This document shows, one piece after another, positions 38,714 to 47,857 of a DNA stretch of 64,000 bases (positions within the stretch are counted from its first letter, which is position 1; every line of letters starts with the position of its first letter). A program made the position numbers and the translations under genes. The notes under the pieces were generated by a model, which saw nothing but the letters and a program-made list of their open reading frames with translations, did no database searches and had not been told where the DNA came from. The DNA is from an uncultured Bradyrhizobium sp. (GTDB taxonomy: Bacteria; Pseudomonadota; Alphaproteobacteria; Rhizobiales; Xanthobacteraceae), in assembly GCF_936943645.1 (NCBI RefSeq), contig NZ_CAKZJO010000085.1, forward strand, positions 1-64,000, written 5' to 3'.

Positions 38714-39477
38714 AGCACCACGTAGGAAACACGCGCCGTCATCGGCATTCGTTCCACCCTGAGGTTGGTGACGTCGAACACCTCGCGGAGCGCAATCGTC
38801 TCGCCCGGGAAGATATCGTCAGCGAGCTCGTCGAAGACCAGCACGCTGCCCTTGAACAAATGCGGCTTGATGGCTTCAAGCGCCACCTTGGTCGGCTGGT
38901 AGATGTCGAAATCGAAGATCGCGAGCGACACCAGCGTTTCCGGCTGCCGCTTCAGATACGCCGGGATCGTTTCCGTCGCGTCGCCTTGCACCAGCTCGAA
39001 TTTCTTCAGATGCGAGATCGGATTGAGCGCTTCCTGCAGCGCCAGTATTTCGCCGAGATATTGCTGATAGTTTTCACTGACCGAGAACGACCCGTCCGTC
39101 GTCTTGCACAGCTTGCCGTCCTTGTCGCTCATGCCCTTGAAGCCGGCGAAGGTGTCGAAACCGATGATCTTGCGGTGCCGGTTGAACGGCTCGAAAATCC
39201 CGCGCAGCGCCGACAGCAAGGAGAGCGTCTGGCCCCAGCGGACGCCGAACTCCATCACCACGCCATGGGTATTGATGATCTTGCGGTAGATCTCGTAGAA
39301 GAACAGAATCCGCGAAAGCGATTTCGAGGATAGAAACAGACCGAGATTTGCGAGGAGCTCGTCTTCCGGCAGCGGCGCCTGCTTGAGCATCTCAACGAAT
39401 TTGAGTTGCAGGTCCTTCTCGCTTTGGCTCGAAAGCACGATCGCGTCGTGCTTCTGTGTCTTGATGTCCGCCATCAT
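38710..39477 (-). CDS. TylF/CmcI-like class I SAM-dependent methyltransferase
   Basis: VMEFGVRWGQTLSLLSALRGIFEPFNRHRKIIGFDTFAGF...LAIFDFDIYQPTKVALEAIKPHLFKGSVLVFDELADD. Confidence 0.78.
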   Translation of the reverse strand: MMADIKTQKHDAIVLSSQSEKDLQLKFVEMLKQAPLPEDELLANLGLFLSSKSLSRILFFYEIYRKIINTHGVVMEFGVRWGQTLSLLSALRGIFEPFNRHRKIIGFDTFAGFKGMSDKDGKLCKTTDGSFSVSENYQQYLGEILALQEALNPISHLKKFELVQGDATETIPAYLKRQPETLVSLAIFDFDIYQPTKVALEAIKPHLFKGSVLVFDELADDIFPGETIALREVFDVTNLRVERMPMTARVSYVVL

Positions 39478-39641
39478 GCTCACCTGGGGTGTCGCGGATG
39501 AAAGGTCAGCCGGATCTCGCAGCTGGTTTTATCTACACTGCGGATCAGGGGCGCGTCTAGTGAGTGCCGCAGACCGCGGACATCTACGGGAAGTTGCCTG
39601 AGGTGCATGCGGTATCTCGCGTCACGGCATGTCTGCGAGCA

Positions 39642-40493
39642 TCATGGACCCCGCAGCCGGCCGGTGCCGACATAGGCCGGACCGAGCCAGTCGATATACC
39701 TGTTCAGCGTTTGCCAGGAGGGCCGGGCGAAGGCGGGATGCAGCGCTCCCGCCTTGCGGCTGTCGACAGGGCCGATGTCGTACGGATATTCGCCATAGCG
39801 CACGGAGAGACCAAGTTGATCGACGATGCTTGACAGGTGGACCAGTCCTTCCGATCCCAGGTTGAACGCACCGGTATGGCCGCAATCCATGGCCTGGACC
39901 ATGAATGCGATGATGTCGTCGTGCATCACGAAATTGTAGCGCGCGGTTGGTGCCAGGAACAGCTGGCAGTCCCTTTGGGTCAATGCCCGATGAACCGTGC
40001 TGGGCCGGATTGAAGGGCCGAGCAGGGTCGTCGTGCGCAGGATCAGGGGGGCGGTTGCGTGTTCCTGCACATAGAGATCGGAGAAAAGTTTCGTAAAGGC
40101 GTACGGGCCCGAGAGCGGAATCAGGTCGATGTCTTCATCCTCGCGGATGGCGCGGCCGGTCGGTGGATAGACCGCCAGCGTCGACACGAAAATGAACTTG
40201 CGATGCGGGATGTTGACCAATTGCTGCGTCAGCAGGAAATTGTCGGCCATATATCCATAGGCCGTCTTCATCGAGATATCCTTTGCGGCGTTGACGGCGC
40301 AATGGATGATGGCGTCGAACGGCGCCGCGGCGCGGATCGAGGGGTCGTCGATCGACATCCCGCGCACAAAGGCGATTCCACCAAGCGCGCAGTGCGCGGA
40401 GTGTCCGAGGCCGCTGCGCGCGCCGGTGATCAGCACGTTGCGCGCCGGCCGGGTGGCGCTTGCGGAGAGATTTGCAGCGACGACGTCGGTCAT
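39642..40493 (-). CDS. NAD-dependent epimerase/dehydratase (extended SDR)
   Basis: NVLITGARSGLGHSAHCALGG, VSTLAVYPPTGRAIRED, PYAFTKLFSDLYVQE, STLLGPSIR-like region. Confidence 0.82.
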   Translation of the reverse strand: MTDVVAANLSASATRPARNVLITGARSGLGHSAHCALGGIAFVRGMSIDDPSIRAAAPFDAIIHCAVNAAKDISMKTAYGYMADNFLLTQQLVNIPHRKFIFVSTLAVYPPTGRAIREDEDIDLIPLSGPYAFTKLFSDLYVQEHATAPLILRTTTLLGPSIRPSTVHRALTQRDCQLFLAPTARYNFVMHDDIIAFMVQAMDCGHTGAFNLGSEGLVHLSSIVDQLGLSVRYGEYPYDIGPVDSRKAGALHPAFARPSWQTLNRYIDWLGPAYVGTGRLRGP

Positions 40494-40735
40494 ATTGTCT
40501 TTCACCAGCCGCCGGGGGAGGGATCTGGTCCGGATTGTCCGACTTGAGCGACGTGCCGGAAGCCCAAGGGCAACAGTTGCTCGATCGGCAATGTGATGAA
40601 TGGCCGGCCGGCGACTTCAGCCTGGGGCTTCGGTTGGTCGCCGATGAATGTGCGGAGCCGGCAATCGAGATCGCCGGCGATGATGAGCGCTTCACGAATT
40701 TTGATTTCACCTTTGGTTGCAAAGCAACTTCGAGT

Positions 40736-40763
40736 TTGCGCAGCTGCGAAACGTAGCTATAAT
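40736..40763 (+). promoter_or_regulatory. Candidate sigma70-type promoter upstream of the RmlC-like gene
   Basis: Perfect TATAAT at 40758-40763 with weak -35 TTGCGC at 40736-40741 (16-nt spacer), 17 nt before the ORF start at 40781. Confidence 0.4.
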
Positions 40764-40780
40764 CACGCGCACGCGCAATA

Positions 40781-41323
40781 ATGGTGTTTGCTATGACGGC
40801 CGACCTGCCGCCGATGACGCGAAAAACTCCGCTGGACGGCGTGCTTGTCGTGGAGCCGCTCACCGTATTCGAGGACTTTCGCGGTCAATATGTCGAGCTC
40901 TACAACGAGCCGGCCTACAAGGCCGCCGGCATTTCCTATGATTTCATCCAGGATGATATTTCGGTTTCGCGGCAGCATGTCCTGAGGGGCATTCACGGCG
41001 ACCGGAAGACGGCGAAACTGGTGTCGTGTCTCCACGGCGCGTTCTATCTGGTGGTTATCAACAACATTCCGGACTCCCCACAATATCGACAGTGGACCGC
41101 CATTACACTTTCGGACCGAAACCGCGAGCAGGTTCTGGTTCCGCCGGGCTTCGGCAATGGGCACGTCGTGTTGACTGAATCCGCGATGTTCCACTACAAG
41201 CAGACCACAACTTATGATCGATCCTCGCAATTCACGTTGTTGTGGAACGATCCCGAGCTGAAGATCTGGTGGCCCATCCCAAATCCCATTATTTCGCAAA
41301 GAGACGGCGGAACGTCCGCATGA
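40781..41323 (+). CDS. dTDP-4-dehydrorhamnose 3,5-epimerase-like (RmlC-like cupin)
   Basis: VVEPLTVFEDFRGQYVELYN...FIQDDISVSRQHVLRGIHGDRKTAKLVSCLHGAFYLVVINN. Confidence 0.88.
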   Translation: MVFAMTADLPPMTRKTPLDGVLVVEPLTVFEDFRGQYVELYNEPAYKAAGISYDFIQDDISVSRQHVLRGIHGDRKTAKLVSCLHGAFYLVVINNIPDSPQYRQWTAITLSDRNREQVLVPPGFGNGHVVLTESAMFHYKQTTTYDRSSQFTLLWNDPELKIWWPIPNPIISQRDGGTSA

Positions 41324-41327
41324 AATC

Positions 41328-42302
41328 ATGAAGGTATTGATCACGGGCATTACGGGGATGGTGGGGAGCCATCTGGCCGAATTTTTCCTGTCGACGTTTC
41401 CCGAGATCGAGGTCCACGGGCTGGTGAGGTGGCGGAGCCCGCTGCGCAACATCAAGGGCATTTTGTCGCAGATTAGGCTGCATCAGGGCGATTTGCGTGA
41501 CCTGAACTCCCTGGTCGTGCTGATGCGCAATGTGAAGCCTGATCGCATCCATCACCTGGCGGCGCAGTCCTACGTCGACATGAGCTTCGTCGCGCCAGCG
41601 GACACCCTGAACAGCAACATCGTCGGCACGTGCAATCTGCTGGATGCGATCCGGATCGCTGGAATCAATCCGCGGGTCCATATCTGCTCGTCGTCCGAGG
41701 TCTATGGGCAGGTCAGGCCCGAGGAAGTCCCGATCACGGAACAGGCGCCGCTTCGCCCCGCAAGCCCCTATGCGGTCTCCAAGGTCGGCGAGGACCTCAT
41801 CGCCTTTCAATACGGGCTGTCGTATCAGCTCGACCTGGTGCGAACCCGCATGTTCACCCACACCGGCCCGCGTCGCGGCGACGTCTTTGCGGAAAGCTCG
41901 TTTGCGCGCCAGATTGCGGAGATCGAGGCGAACAAGAAGAACGGTCCGGTGCTCGTCGGAAATCTCGACAGTGTGCGCACGCTGGCGGATGTGCGCGATG
42001 CGGTGCGGGCTTACAAGCTGCTGCTCGACCATTGTCCGAGCGGAGAAGTCTACAATATCGGCGGCAACGAAACGATGACGGTAGGGGATATCCTGGAGAC
42101 CCTGAAATCGTTGGCGCGCGTGCCGATCGAGCACAAGGTCGATCCGAAGCGGTTGCGGCCGTCGGACGTCACGTTGCAGATTCCCGATACCGGAAAGTTC
42201 CGCAAGGCGACGAACTGGACGCCGCAGATTTCGGCGCGGCAGACTCTGAGCGATCTCCTCGACTACCAGCGCGAGGCGATACGGCTCGAGAGCATCAGCT
42301 GA
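41328..42302 (+). CDS. GDP-mannose 4,6-dehydratase-like NAD-dependent epimerase/dehydratase
   Basis: VLITGITGMVGSHLAEFFL, HLAAQSYVDMSF, SSSEVYGQV, SPYAVSKVGEDL, RMFTHTGPRRGDVF. Confidence 0.9.
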   Translation: MKVLITGITGMVGSHLAEFFLSTFPEIEVHGLVRWRSPLRNIKGILSQIRLHQGDLRDLNSLVVLMRNVKPDRIHHLAAQSYVDMSFVAPADTLNSNIVGTCNLLDAIRIAGINPRVHICSSSEVYGQVRPEEVPITEQAPLRPASPYAVSKVGEDLIAFQYGLSYQLDLVRTRMFTHTGPRRGDVFAESSFARQIAEIEANKKNGPVLVGNLDSVRTLADVRDAVRAYKLLLDHCPSGEVYNIGGNETMTVGDILETLKSLARVPIEHKVDPKRLRPSDVTLQIPDTGKFRKATNWTPQISARQTLSDLLDYQREAIRLESIS

Positions 42303-42496
42303 GATGTCGATGGCGGTAGGCCGCCCATTCCGGGAACCATCTTCGGCGACGGCAGCGACGATCCGGTGCGTCGTCGTGACGAGCCCGGCGCGGCGCGTCG
42401 ATGGCCGCCAAGGACGCCTGTCGGCGGCGCTTTCCTGGCGCCGGGAACGCGAAGGCGTGCACACCGTCCGCCAAACGAACAACGTGATTTTGCCTC

Positions 42497-43126
42497 ATGA
42501 CCTCTGAGTTCGGGACGGTCTTTCGGACTCCTTGGTTTGAAATCAGAACCGTTGACCCCGGTCGAGAGCCGAGTGGAACCACGGAACCCTACTACTGTGT
42601 GATTCGCCCCAACGGGGTCCTTGCCTTCGTGCTCGATCGCGCAGGCGCGGTCGTCCTGGTCGAGCAATACCGCCCGCCGCTCGGGCGGGCGACCCTTGAG
42701 ATGCCCGCAGGTTCGGTGGATGAGGGCGAGACCCCCGAGGTCGCCGTCGTTCGAGAGGTTTTGGAGGAGACGGGGCTTGTCTGCGACAGCTGGCACGCGA
42801 TAACACCCTGCCGGTTCGCCCTTCAGCGGGAAGATGCGATCGACTATTTCTTCATAGGCCTGGGGGCCCACGAGGCGGAAGGATACCAGCGGACGGAGCA
42901 TGGAACCGTGCGGTCCCTGCCACGGTCCGAGCTGCTGGATCTGGTGAAATCGCACCATTTCGACCAGACTGCGGCGCTGAGCGGGCTCTATATAGCCGAG
43001 AGGTTATTTGGTATTGACTTACTGACCGCCGATCTGGCGTGTATCCAATCGGCGCTGGCTACTTCGGCGGGTGAGGACCTGGGAACTGAAAATGGTTCGG
43101 ATCGGGCTCGTCCAAATCAACAATAG
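42497..43126 (+). CDS. NUDIX hydrolase (ADP-ribose pyrophosphatase-like)
   Basis: Nudix box GSVDEGETPEVAVVREVLEETGLV. Confidence 0.93.
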   Translation: MTSEFGTVFRTPWFEIRTVDPGREPSGTTEPYYCVIRPNGVLAFVLDRAGAVVLVEQYRPPLGRATLEMPAGSVDEGETPEVAVVREVLEETGLVCDSWHAITPCRFALQREDAIDYFFIGLGAHEAEGYQRTEHGTVRSLPRSELLDLVKSHHFDQTAALSGLYIAERLFGIDLLTADLACIQSALATSAGEDLGTENGSDRARPNQQ

Positions 43127-45074
43127 CTTTTCCGGCCAGAACTATCTGCCGTACTCGATTGCCTGCCTGCAGTCCTACGCCGAGCAGCGGCTTCCGTCCG
43201 GCAGGTTCCGCTTCCTCCCGATGATCTACAAGCGGATTCCGGTGTCCGAGATCGTCGATCGGCTGGAAGACGCCGACGTCGTCGGCTTCAGCACCTATGT
43301 CTGGAACGCCAGGATATCGCTCGAGGCGGCGCGGCGCATCAAACGGCTCCATCCTGACCGGCTGGTGATCTTTGGCGGACCGCATGTGCCCGACCATGCC
43401 GAAAGCTTCCTGCGCGACAACCCGTTCATCGATCTCGTCGTCCACAACGAGGGCGAGAAGACTTTCGTCGAGCTGCTGAACAGGCTTCCGGAGCGCGACT
43501 GGAGCGGAATCCGCGGTATCAGTTACATCGACGCCGCCGGCAATTTCGTGCGCGGCGCGCCCGTCGAGCGGATGCGCGACCTGGAAGAGCTGCCGTCGCC
43601 GTTTCTGAACGGCATCTTCGACGATCTGATCGCCAGCAACCCGGAAGAGCAGTGGATCGGTCTGTGGGAAACCAATCGCGGCTGCCCGTTCCAGTGCACG
43701 TTCTGCGATTGGGGCTCGGCGACTGCGGGCAAGGTGACCAAGTTCGAGTTCGATCGCCTGCGCGGCGAGCTTGATTGGTTCGCCAAGCGCGAGGTCAAGT
43801 ATATCTTCGTCTGCGACGCCAATTTCGGCATTCAGAAGCGCGACGTCGAAATCGCGGAGGCGGTGGCGGAGATCCGTGAACGCACCGGATTTCCACACGG
43901 CTTCTCGGTGCAGAACACCAAGAATGCCACCGAGCGCGCCTACCAGACCCAGAAGATCCTGTCGGACGCAAAACTGAACAAGGGCGTTGCGCTGTCGATG
44001 CAGAGTCTTGATGCGACCACGCTCAAGAACATCAAGCGCGACAACATCTCGCTGGAAACATATTTCGAGCTGGCGCGGCGATTCACGGCCGACAAGGTCG
44101 AGACCTACAGCGATATCATCCTCGGTCTGCCCGGCGAGACTTATGACACGTTCCGGAACGGCGTCGACAAGCTGATTCGCCTCGGCCAGCACAACCGCGT
44201 GCAGTTCAACAATCTGACCATTCTGCCCAACGCGGAAATGGGCAACCCGGACTATCTCAAGAAGTTCGGGATGGTGACGGTCCAGTCCGAGATCATCAAC
44301 ATCCACGGCACCCGCGAAGAGATGCCCGACGACGTTCCCGAGGTTCAGGACCTCGTGATCGCGACCTATTCGTTGCCGCCGGAGGAATGGCGCAAGACGC
44401 GCGTATTCGGCTGGATGGCGGCGTTCCTGCATTTCGACAAGCTGCTGCAGCTGCCGATGATGGTGGCCTGCGAGCTCGGGGGGCTCGCCTATCGCGATAT
44501 CATCGATGCATTCCTGACGGCCTCGAAGGAAGAGTATCCCGTCATCAGCAGCGTGCGCGAGCTCTTCGACAGGGAAGCTCTGTCGATGCAGCATGGCGGG
44601 CCCGAATACGTCTATTCGAAGGAGTGGCTCGGGATCTATTGGCCGGCCGACGAATACATGTTCATCAAGCTGACCGCGGAGGGGCAGCTGCAGACGTTCT
44701 ACGCGGAGGCGGAGAGGCTGCTGCCCGGTCTGCTCGCAAGGTCCATGGTCGATCAATCCTGGCCGCTGCTCGAAGCCGCGGTGAAGGAGGCGATCAAGCT
44801 GAACGCGGCCCTGATTTCGCAACCCTTCGTGCTGGACGATCTCCGGATGTCCACGCGCTACAACATCCTCGAATTCTGCGACAATGTCCGCAAGGGCGCA
44901 CCTGCGGCACTGCGCGAGATGCCATCGGAAGTGTTGATCGAGCGCAGCAAGTCCAGCTATTCCAACATCCTCGATTGGTGCCGTGAGGTCGTGTGGTGGG
45001 GCAACAAGAAGGGCGCCTATCTCTATATCAACCGCAGCATCATGGCCGAGCCGCAGCTCGCAGGCCATTACTGA
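43092..45074 (+). CDS. B12-binding-domain radical SAM protein
   Basis: N-terminal cobalamin-binding-like Rossmann region; RGCPFQCTFCDWGS CxxxCxxC cluster motif; overlaps the NUDIX gene by 35 bp. Confidence 0.92.
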   Translation: MVRIGLVQINNSFSGQNYLPYSIACLQSYAEQRLPSGRFRFLPMIYKRIPVSEIVDRLEDADVVGFSTYVWNARISLEAARRIKRLHPDRLVIFGGPHVPDHAESFLRDNPFIDLVVHNEGEKTFVELLNRLPERDWSGIRGISYIDAAGNFVRGAPVERMRDLEELPSPFLNGIFDDLIASNPEEQWIGLWETNRGCPFQCTFCDWGSATAGKVTKFEFDRLRGELDWFAKREVKYIFVCDANFGIQKRDVEIAEAVAEIRERTGFPHGFSVQNTKNATERAYQTQKILSDAKLNKGVALSMQSLDATTLKNIKRDNISLETYFELARRFTADKVETYSDIILGLPGETYDTFRNGVDKLIRLGQHNRVQFNNLTILPNAEMGNPDYLKKFGMVTVQSEIINIHGTREEMPDDVPEVQDLVIATYSLPPEEWRKTRVFGWMAAFLHFDKLLQLPMMVACELGGLAYRDIIDAFLTASKEEYPVISSVRELFDREALSMQHGGPEYVYSKEWLGIYWPADEYMFIKLTAEGQLQTFYAEAERLLPGLLARSMVDQSWPLLEAAVKEAIKLNAALISQPFVLDDLRMSTRYNILEFCDNVRKGAPAALREMPSEVLIERSKSSYSNILDWCREVVWWGNKKGAYLYINRSIMAEPQLAGHY

Positions 45075-45094
45075 CCGCGTAGCGAGCCAAGCCC

Positions 45095-46063
45095 TTGCAG
45101 TACCGGCCGCTCGGCTCCACCGGAATTATGGTTTCGGCCATCGGCTTCGGGGCCTGGGGGATCGGGGGCTGCACGCCGGGCGCAACGTCCTATGGCGAGA
45201 CTGACGATCAGGAATCGCTTCGCGCCCTGAGCGCCGCGTTCGATTGCGGAATCACCTTCTACGACACCTCGAACGTCTATGGAGACGGCCACAGCGAAGA
45301 GCTGATTGGAGCGTGCTTCGAGGGCCGCCGAAGCGACGTCGTCATCGCGACCAAGGCCGGCATCACAGCATCCTATCGCGGCTACGATTTCAGCCCGGCG
45401 GCGTTGCGGGCGTCGCTCGAAGGCAGCCTGCGCCGGTTGCGGACGGATTATGTCGATGTGCTCCAGCTTCACAACGGCACTCCGGCCATCGTCACCGGCG
45501 GCTCTGAGATCGTGGAGCTGATGCAGCGGCTTGTGACGGAGGGAAAGGTCAGGTGCTGGGGCATCTCGACGCTCTCGCCGGAGGATGCGCTTGCGCTGAT
45601 CGACGTGGCCGGCGTCGGGTGTTTTCAGGTCAACTGCAACATACTGGACTGGCGCGCGATCGATGCCGGATTGCCCGGTCAGGCAGCATCGCGAGGCATA
45701 GGGATGATCGTTCGTACCCCGCTCGCCTCGGGATTCCTGGCCGGAGGCGTCGGCGTGGACACCGTATTTCCCGCCAACGACCACCGCAGCAGATGGCCGC
45801 GCGATCGGATTGTCACCTGGATAGAAGCCGCCCAAGGGGTTGTCGACAGCGTCGATCTGGCCGATACCCCCGGGAATCGGGCTGCGTTGGCGCTGCGATT
45901 TTGCCTTTCAGTGGACGGAGTTGCCACGGTGATTCCAGGCATGCTAACGCGTAACGAAGTTCTGGCCAGCGTCGCGGCTTGCGAACAGGGGCCGCTTGGG
46001 CGAGATGTCATGCTGAGCATCGAAGGCGCTTACCGCCGTTACGAAGCCCGGTTGCGAGCCTGA
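45095..46063 (+). CDS. Aldo/keto reductase
   Basis: MQYRPLGSTGIMVSAIGFGAWGIGG, FYDTSNVYGDGHSEELIG, VATVIPGMLTRNEV. Confidence 0.94.
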   Translation: MQYRPLGSTGIMVSAIGFGAWGIGGCTPGATSYGETDDQESLRALSAAFDCGITFYDTSNVYGDGHSEELIGACFEGRRSDVVIATKAGITASYRGYDFSPAALRASLEGSLRRLRTDYVDVLQLHNGTPAIVTGGSEIVELMQRLVTEGKVRCWGISTLSPEDALALIDVAGVGCFQVNCNILDWRAIDAGLPGQAASRGIGMIVRTPLASGFLAGGVGVDTVFPANDHRSRWPRDRIVTWIEAAQGVVDSVDLADTPGNRAALALRFCLSVDGVATVIPGMLTRNEVLASVAACEQGPLGRDVMLSIEGAYRRYEARLRA

Positions 46064-46180
46064 CGTCTGGCGCAATCTTGCGAGGCATCGCAAGTTTCTT
46101 TCACACGGACTTCTGGTCCGGTCTGCCTGTCGGGTGCGATATTCCAGAACGCGACGCCTGACGCGGAGTGGTACACGAAG

Positions 46181-47008
46181 TTGGGAGTTGTCTTGGCCTC
46201 AACCGTTGTAAAGCCTTTATCTGAACCGCATCCGGTGGCATCAGCGATCCACCGGAATTTGAACATGTTGTCCAACGCCCTGAGCTGGGCGTGGCTCGAC
46301 ACGGTCTGCCAATATCGGCGCTCGAGGATCGGCCCGCTGTGGGAGACGCTCAACGTTCTCGTGATGTTGCTGGGCCTGAGCGTCGTCTCCTCAGCGATCT
46401 TTGGCAGTAGTATCTCCGACATTATCGCCTATGTCGGCGTCGGAATCATCGTCTGGTCGGCCATATCAGCGCTGGTCATCGAAGGGGGCGGCGTCTTCGT
46501 CAGAAATGCCGGATATCTCAGCAATTCGACCCTCGGTCTCGGTCTGTATGTCGGACGAACCGTTTTCAAGATCATGATCACCTTCGGGCATCACGCGATC
46601 ATCTATCTGATGGGGGTCGTGTTTGCGCTCGTGCCGCTCGTGTGGACCAGCCTGCTCGCAATCCCCGGGATCGTCCTGCTGTTCGTCAACGGCTTCTGGG
46701 TCGTGATGGTGCTCGGCTTCATTTGCGCGCGATACCGGGACGTCGAGCTGATCGTGCGAAACCTGATGCAACTTGCTTTCTTCGTGACGCCGGTGTTCTG
46801 GAACTACCGGCAAATCGCCAGCAACCGGCAGTTTCTCGTCGAATACAACGTTCTGTTCTACTTCATCGAGATCATCCGCGATCCGCTGCTCGGCCAGGTG
46901 CCGCCGCTCGGGCACTATCTGACGGTTCTCGGGTTCACAGTGGCCGGCTACGCGCTCGCTTTTTTCGTTTACCGACGGATGCGCGGTCAACTCGCGTTTT
47001 GCGTCTAG
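46181..47008 (+). CDS. wzm: ABC-2 type polysaccharide export permease (Wzm-like)
   Basis: DTVCQYRRSRIGPLWETLNVLVMLLGLSVVSSAIFG, FVTPVFWNYRQIA; followed by a Wzt-like ATPase. TTG start uncertain. Confidence 0.88.
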   Translation: MGVVLASTVVKPLSEPHPVASAIHRNLNMLSNALSWAWLDTVCQYRRSRIGPLWETLNVLVMLLGLSVVSSAIFGSSISDIIAYVGVGIIVWSAISALVIEGGGVFVRNAGYLSNSTLGLGLYVGRTVFKIMITFGHHAIIYLMGVVFALVPLVWTSLLAIPGIVLLFVNGFWVVMVLGFICARYRDVELIVRNLMQLAFFVTPVFWNYRQIASNRQFLVEYNVLFYFIEIIRDPLLGQVPPLGHYLTVLGFTVAGYALAFFVYRRMRGQLAFCV

Positions 47009-47073
47009 AGCATGTCCAGCAGGCCGATGAGATCATGCTCGAGCAGCAAAAGATCATGAGAAACGGCTGACCC

Positions 47074-47826
47074 ATGACTCACGTGCGTCTGAAGAACGTC
47101 AACGTCAGCATACCGATCTACGATAGCCATGCGCTCCGCCTGATCCGCCTGCCGTCATTCAGCAATGTCCGGGTCGGTTCCGACTCGGCAAGCCGGTCCA
47201 ACGGCGTCATCGTCATTCATGCCCTGAAGAATCTCTCGCTCGAACTGGAAGAGGGCGACCGGGTCTGCCTGATCGGCCACAACGGCGCGGGCAAGACCAC
47301 CCTGTTGCGGCTGGTGGCGGGAATCTACCCGACGTCGACCGGTTCGGTGGACGTGAAGGGGAGCGCGTTCACGCTGCTCAGCGGCAGCATTGCGTTGAAC
47401 TCCGATGCGACCGGCTACGAGAACATCAGGCTGATTGCAAACCTGTACAACTGGCCCGGCGACAAATATCAGGACCTCGTGCACGACATCGAGGAGTTCA
47501 CCGAGCTCGGTGTCTATCTGTCGCTGCCCACACGCATCTATTCTGCAGGAATGCAGGCGCGGCTCGCGTTCGCGCTTGCGACTGCCCAGAACCCAGACAT
47601 CCTGTTGATCGACGAGGGCATCGGCGCGGGCGATGCGCACTTCCAGGAGAAGGCGCGCGAGCGCGTCAATCAGTTCGTCAGCCGTGCGCGGATCCTGATG
47701 CTGGCGTCACATTCGAAGGAGCTGTGCCGTTTGATGTGCACAAAGGCGCTGGTCCTGTCCAAGGGCGAGAGCGTCTTCTTTGGCGGCGTCGACGAAGGCT
47801 TCGCCTACTATGAGCAGATGAGTTGA
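47074..47826 (+). CDS. wzt: Polysaccharide ABC transporter ATP-binding protein (short Wzt-like)
   Basis: LIGHNGAGKTTLLRLVAGIYPTSTGSVDVKG, YSAGMQARLAFALAT, LLIDEGIGAGDAHF; 250 aa, no C-terminal glycan-binding domain. Confidence 0.9.
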   Translation: MTHVRLKNVNVSIPIYDSHALRLIRLPSFSNVRVGSDSASRSNGVIVIHALKNLSLELEEGDRVCLIGHNGAGKTTLLRLVAGIYPTSTGSVDVKGSAFTLLSGSIALNSDATGYENIRLIANLYNWPGDKYQDLVHDIEEFTELGVYLSLPTRIYSAGMQARLAFALATAQNPDILLIDEGIGAGDAHFQEKARERVNQFVSRARILMLASHSKELCRLMCTKALVLSKGESVFFGGVDEGFAYYEQMS

Positions 47827-47857
47827 GCCGTGAGGGGCGGTTCGATGTCATCCAGCT

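Noticed and set aside
43059-45068. 669-aa antisense ORF opposite the radical SAM gene
   Set aside because: Composition (His/Asp/Arg/Gln-rich, no domain pattern) is typical of antisense frames; the plus strand carries a convincing radical SAM enzyme.
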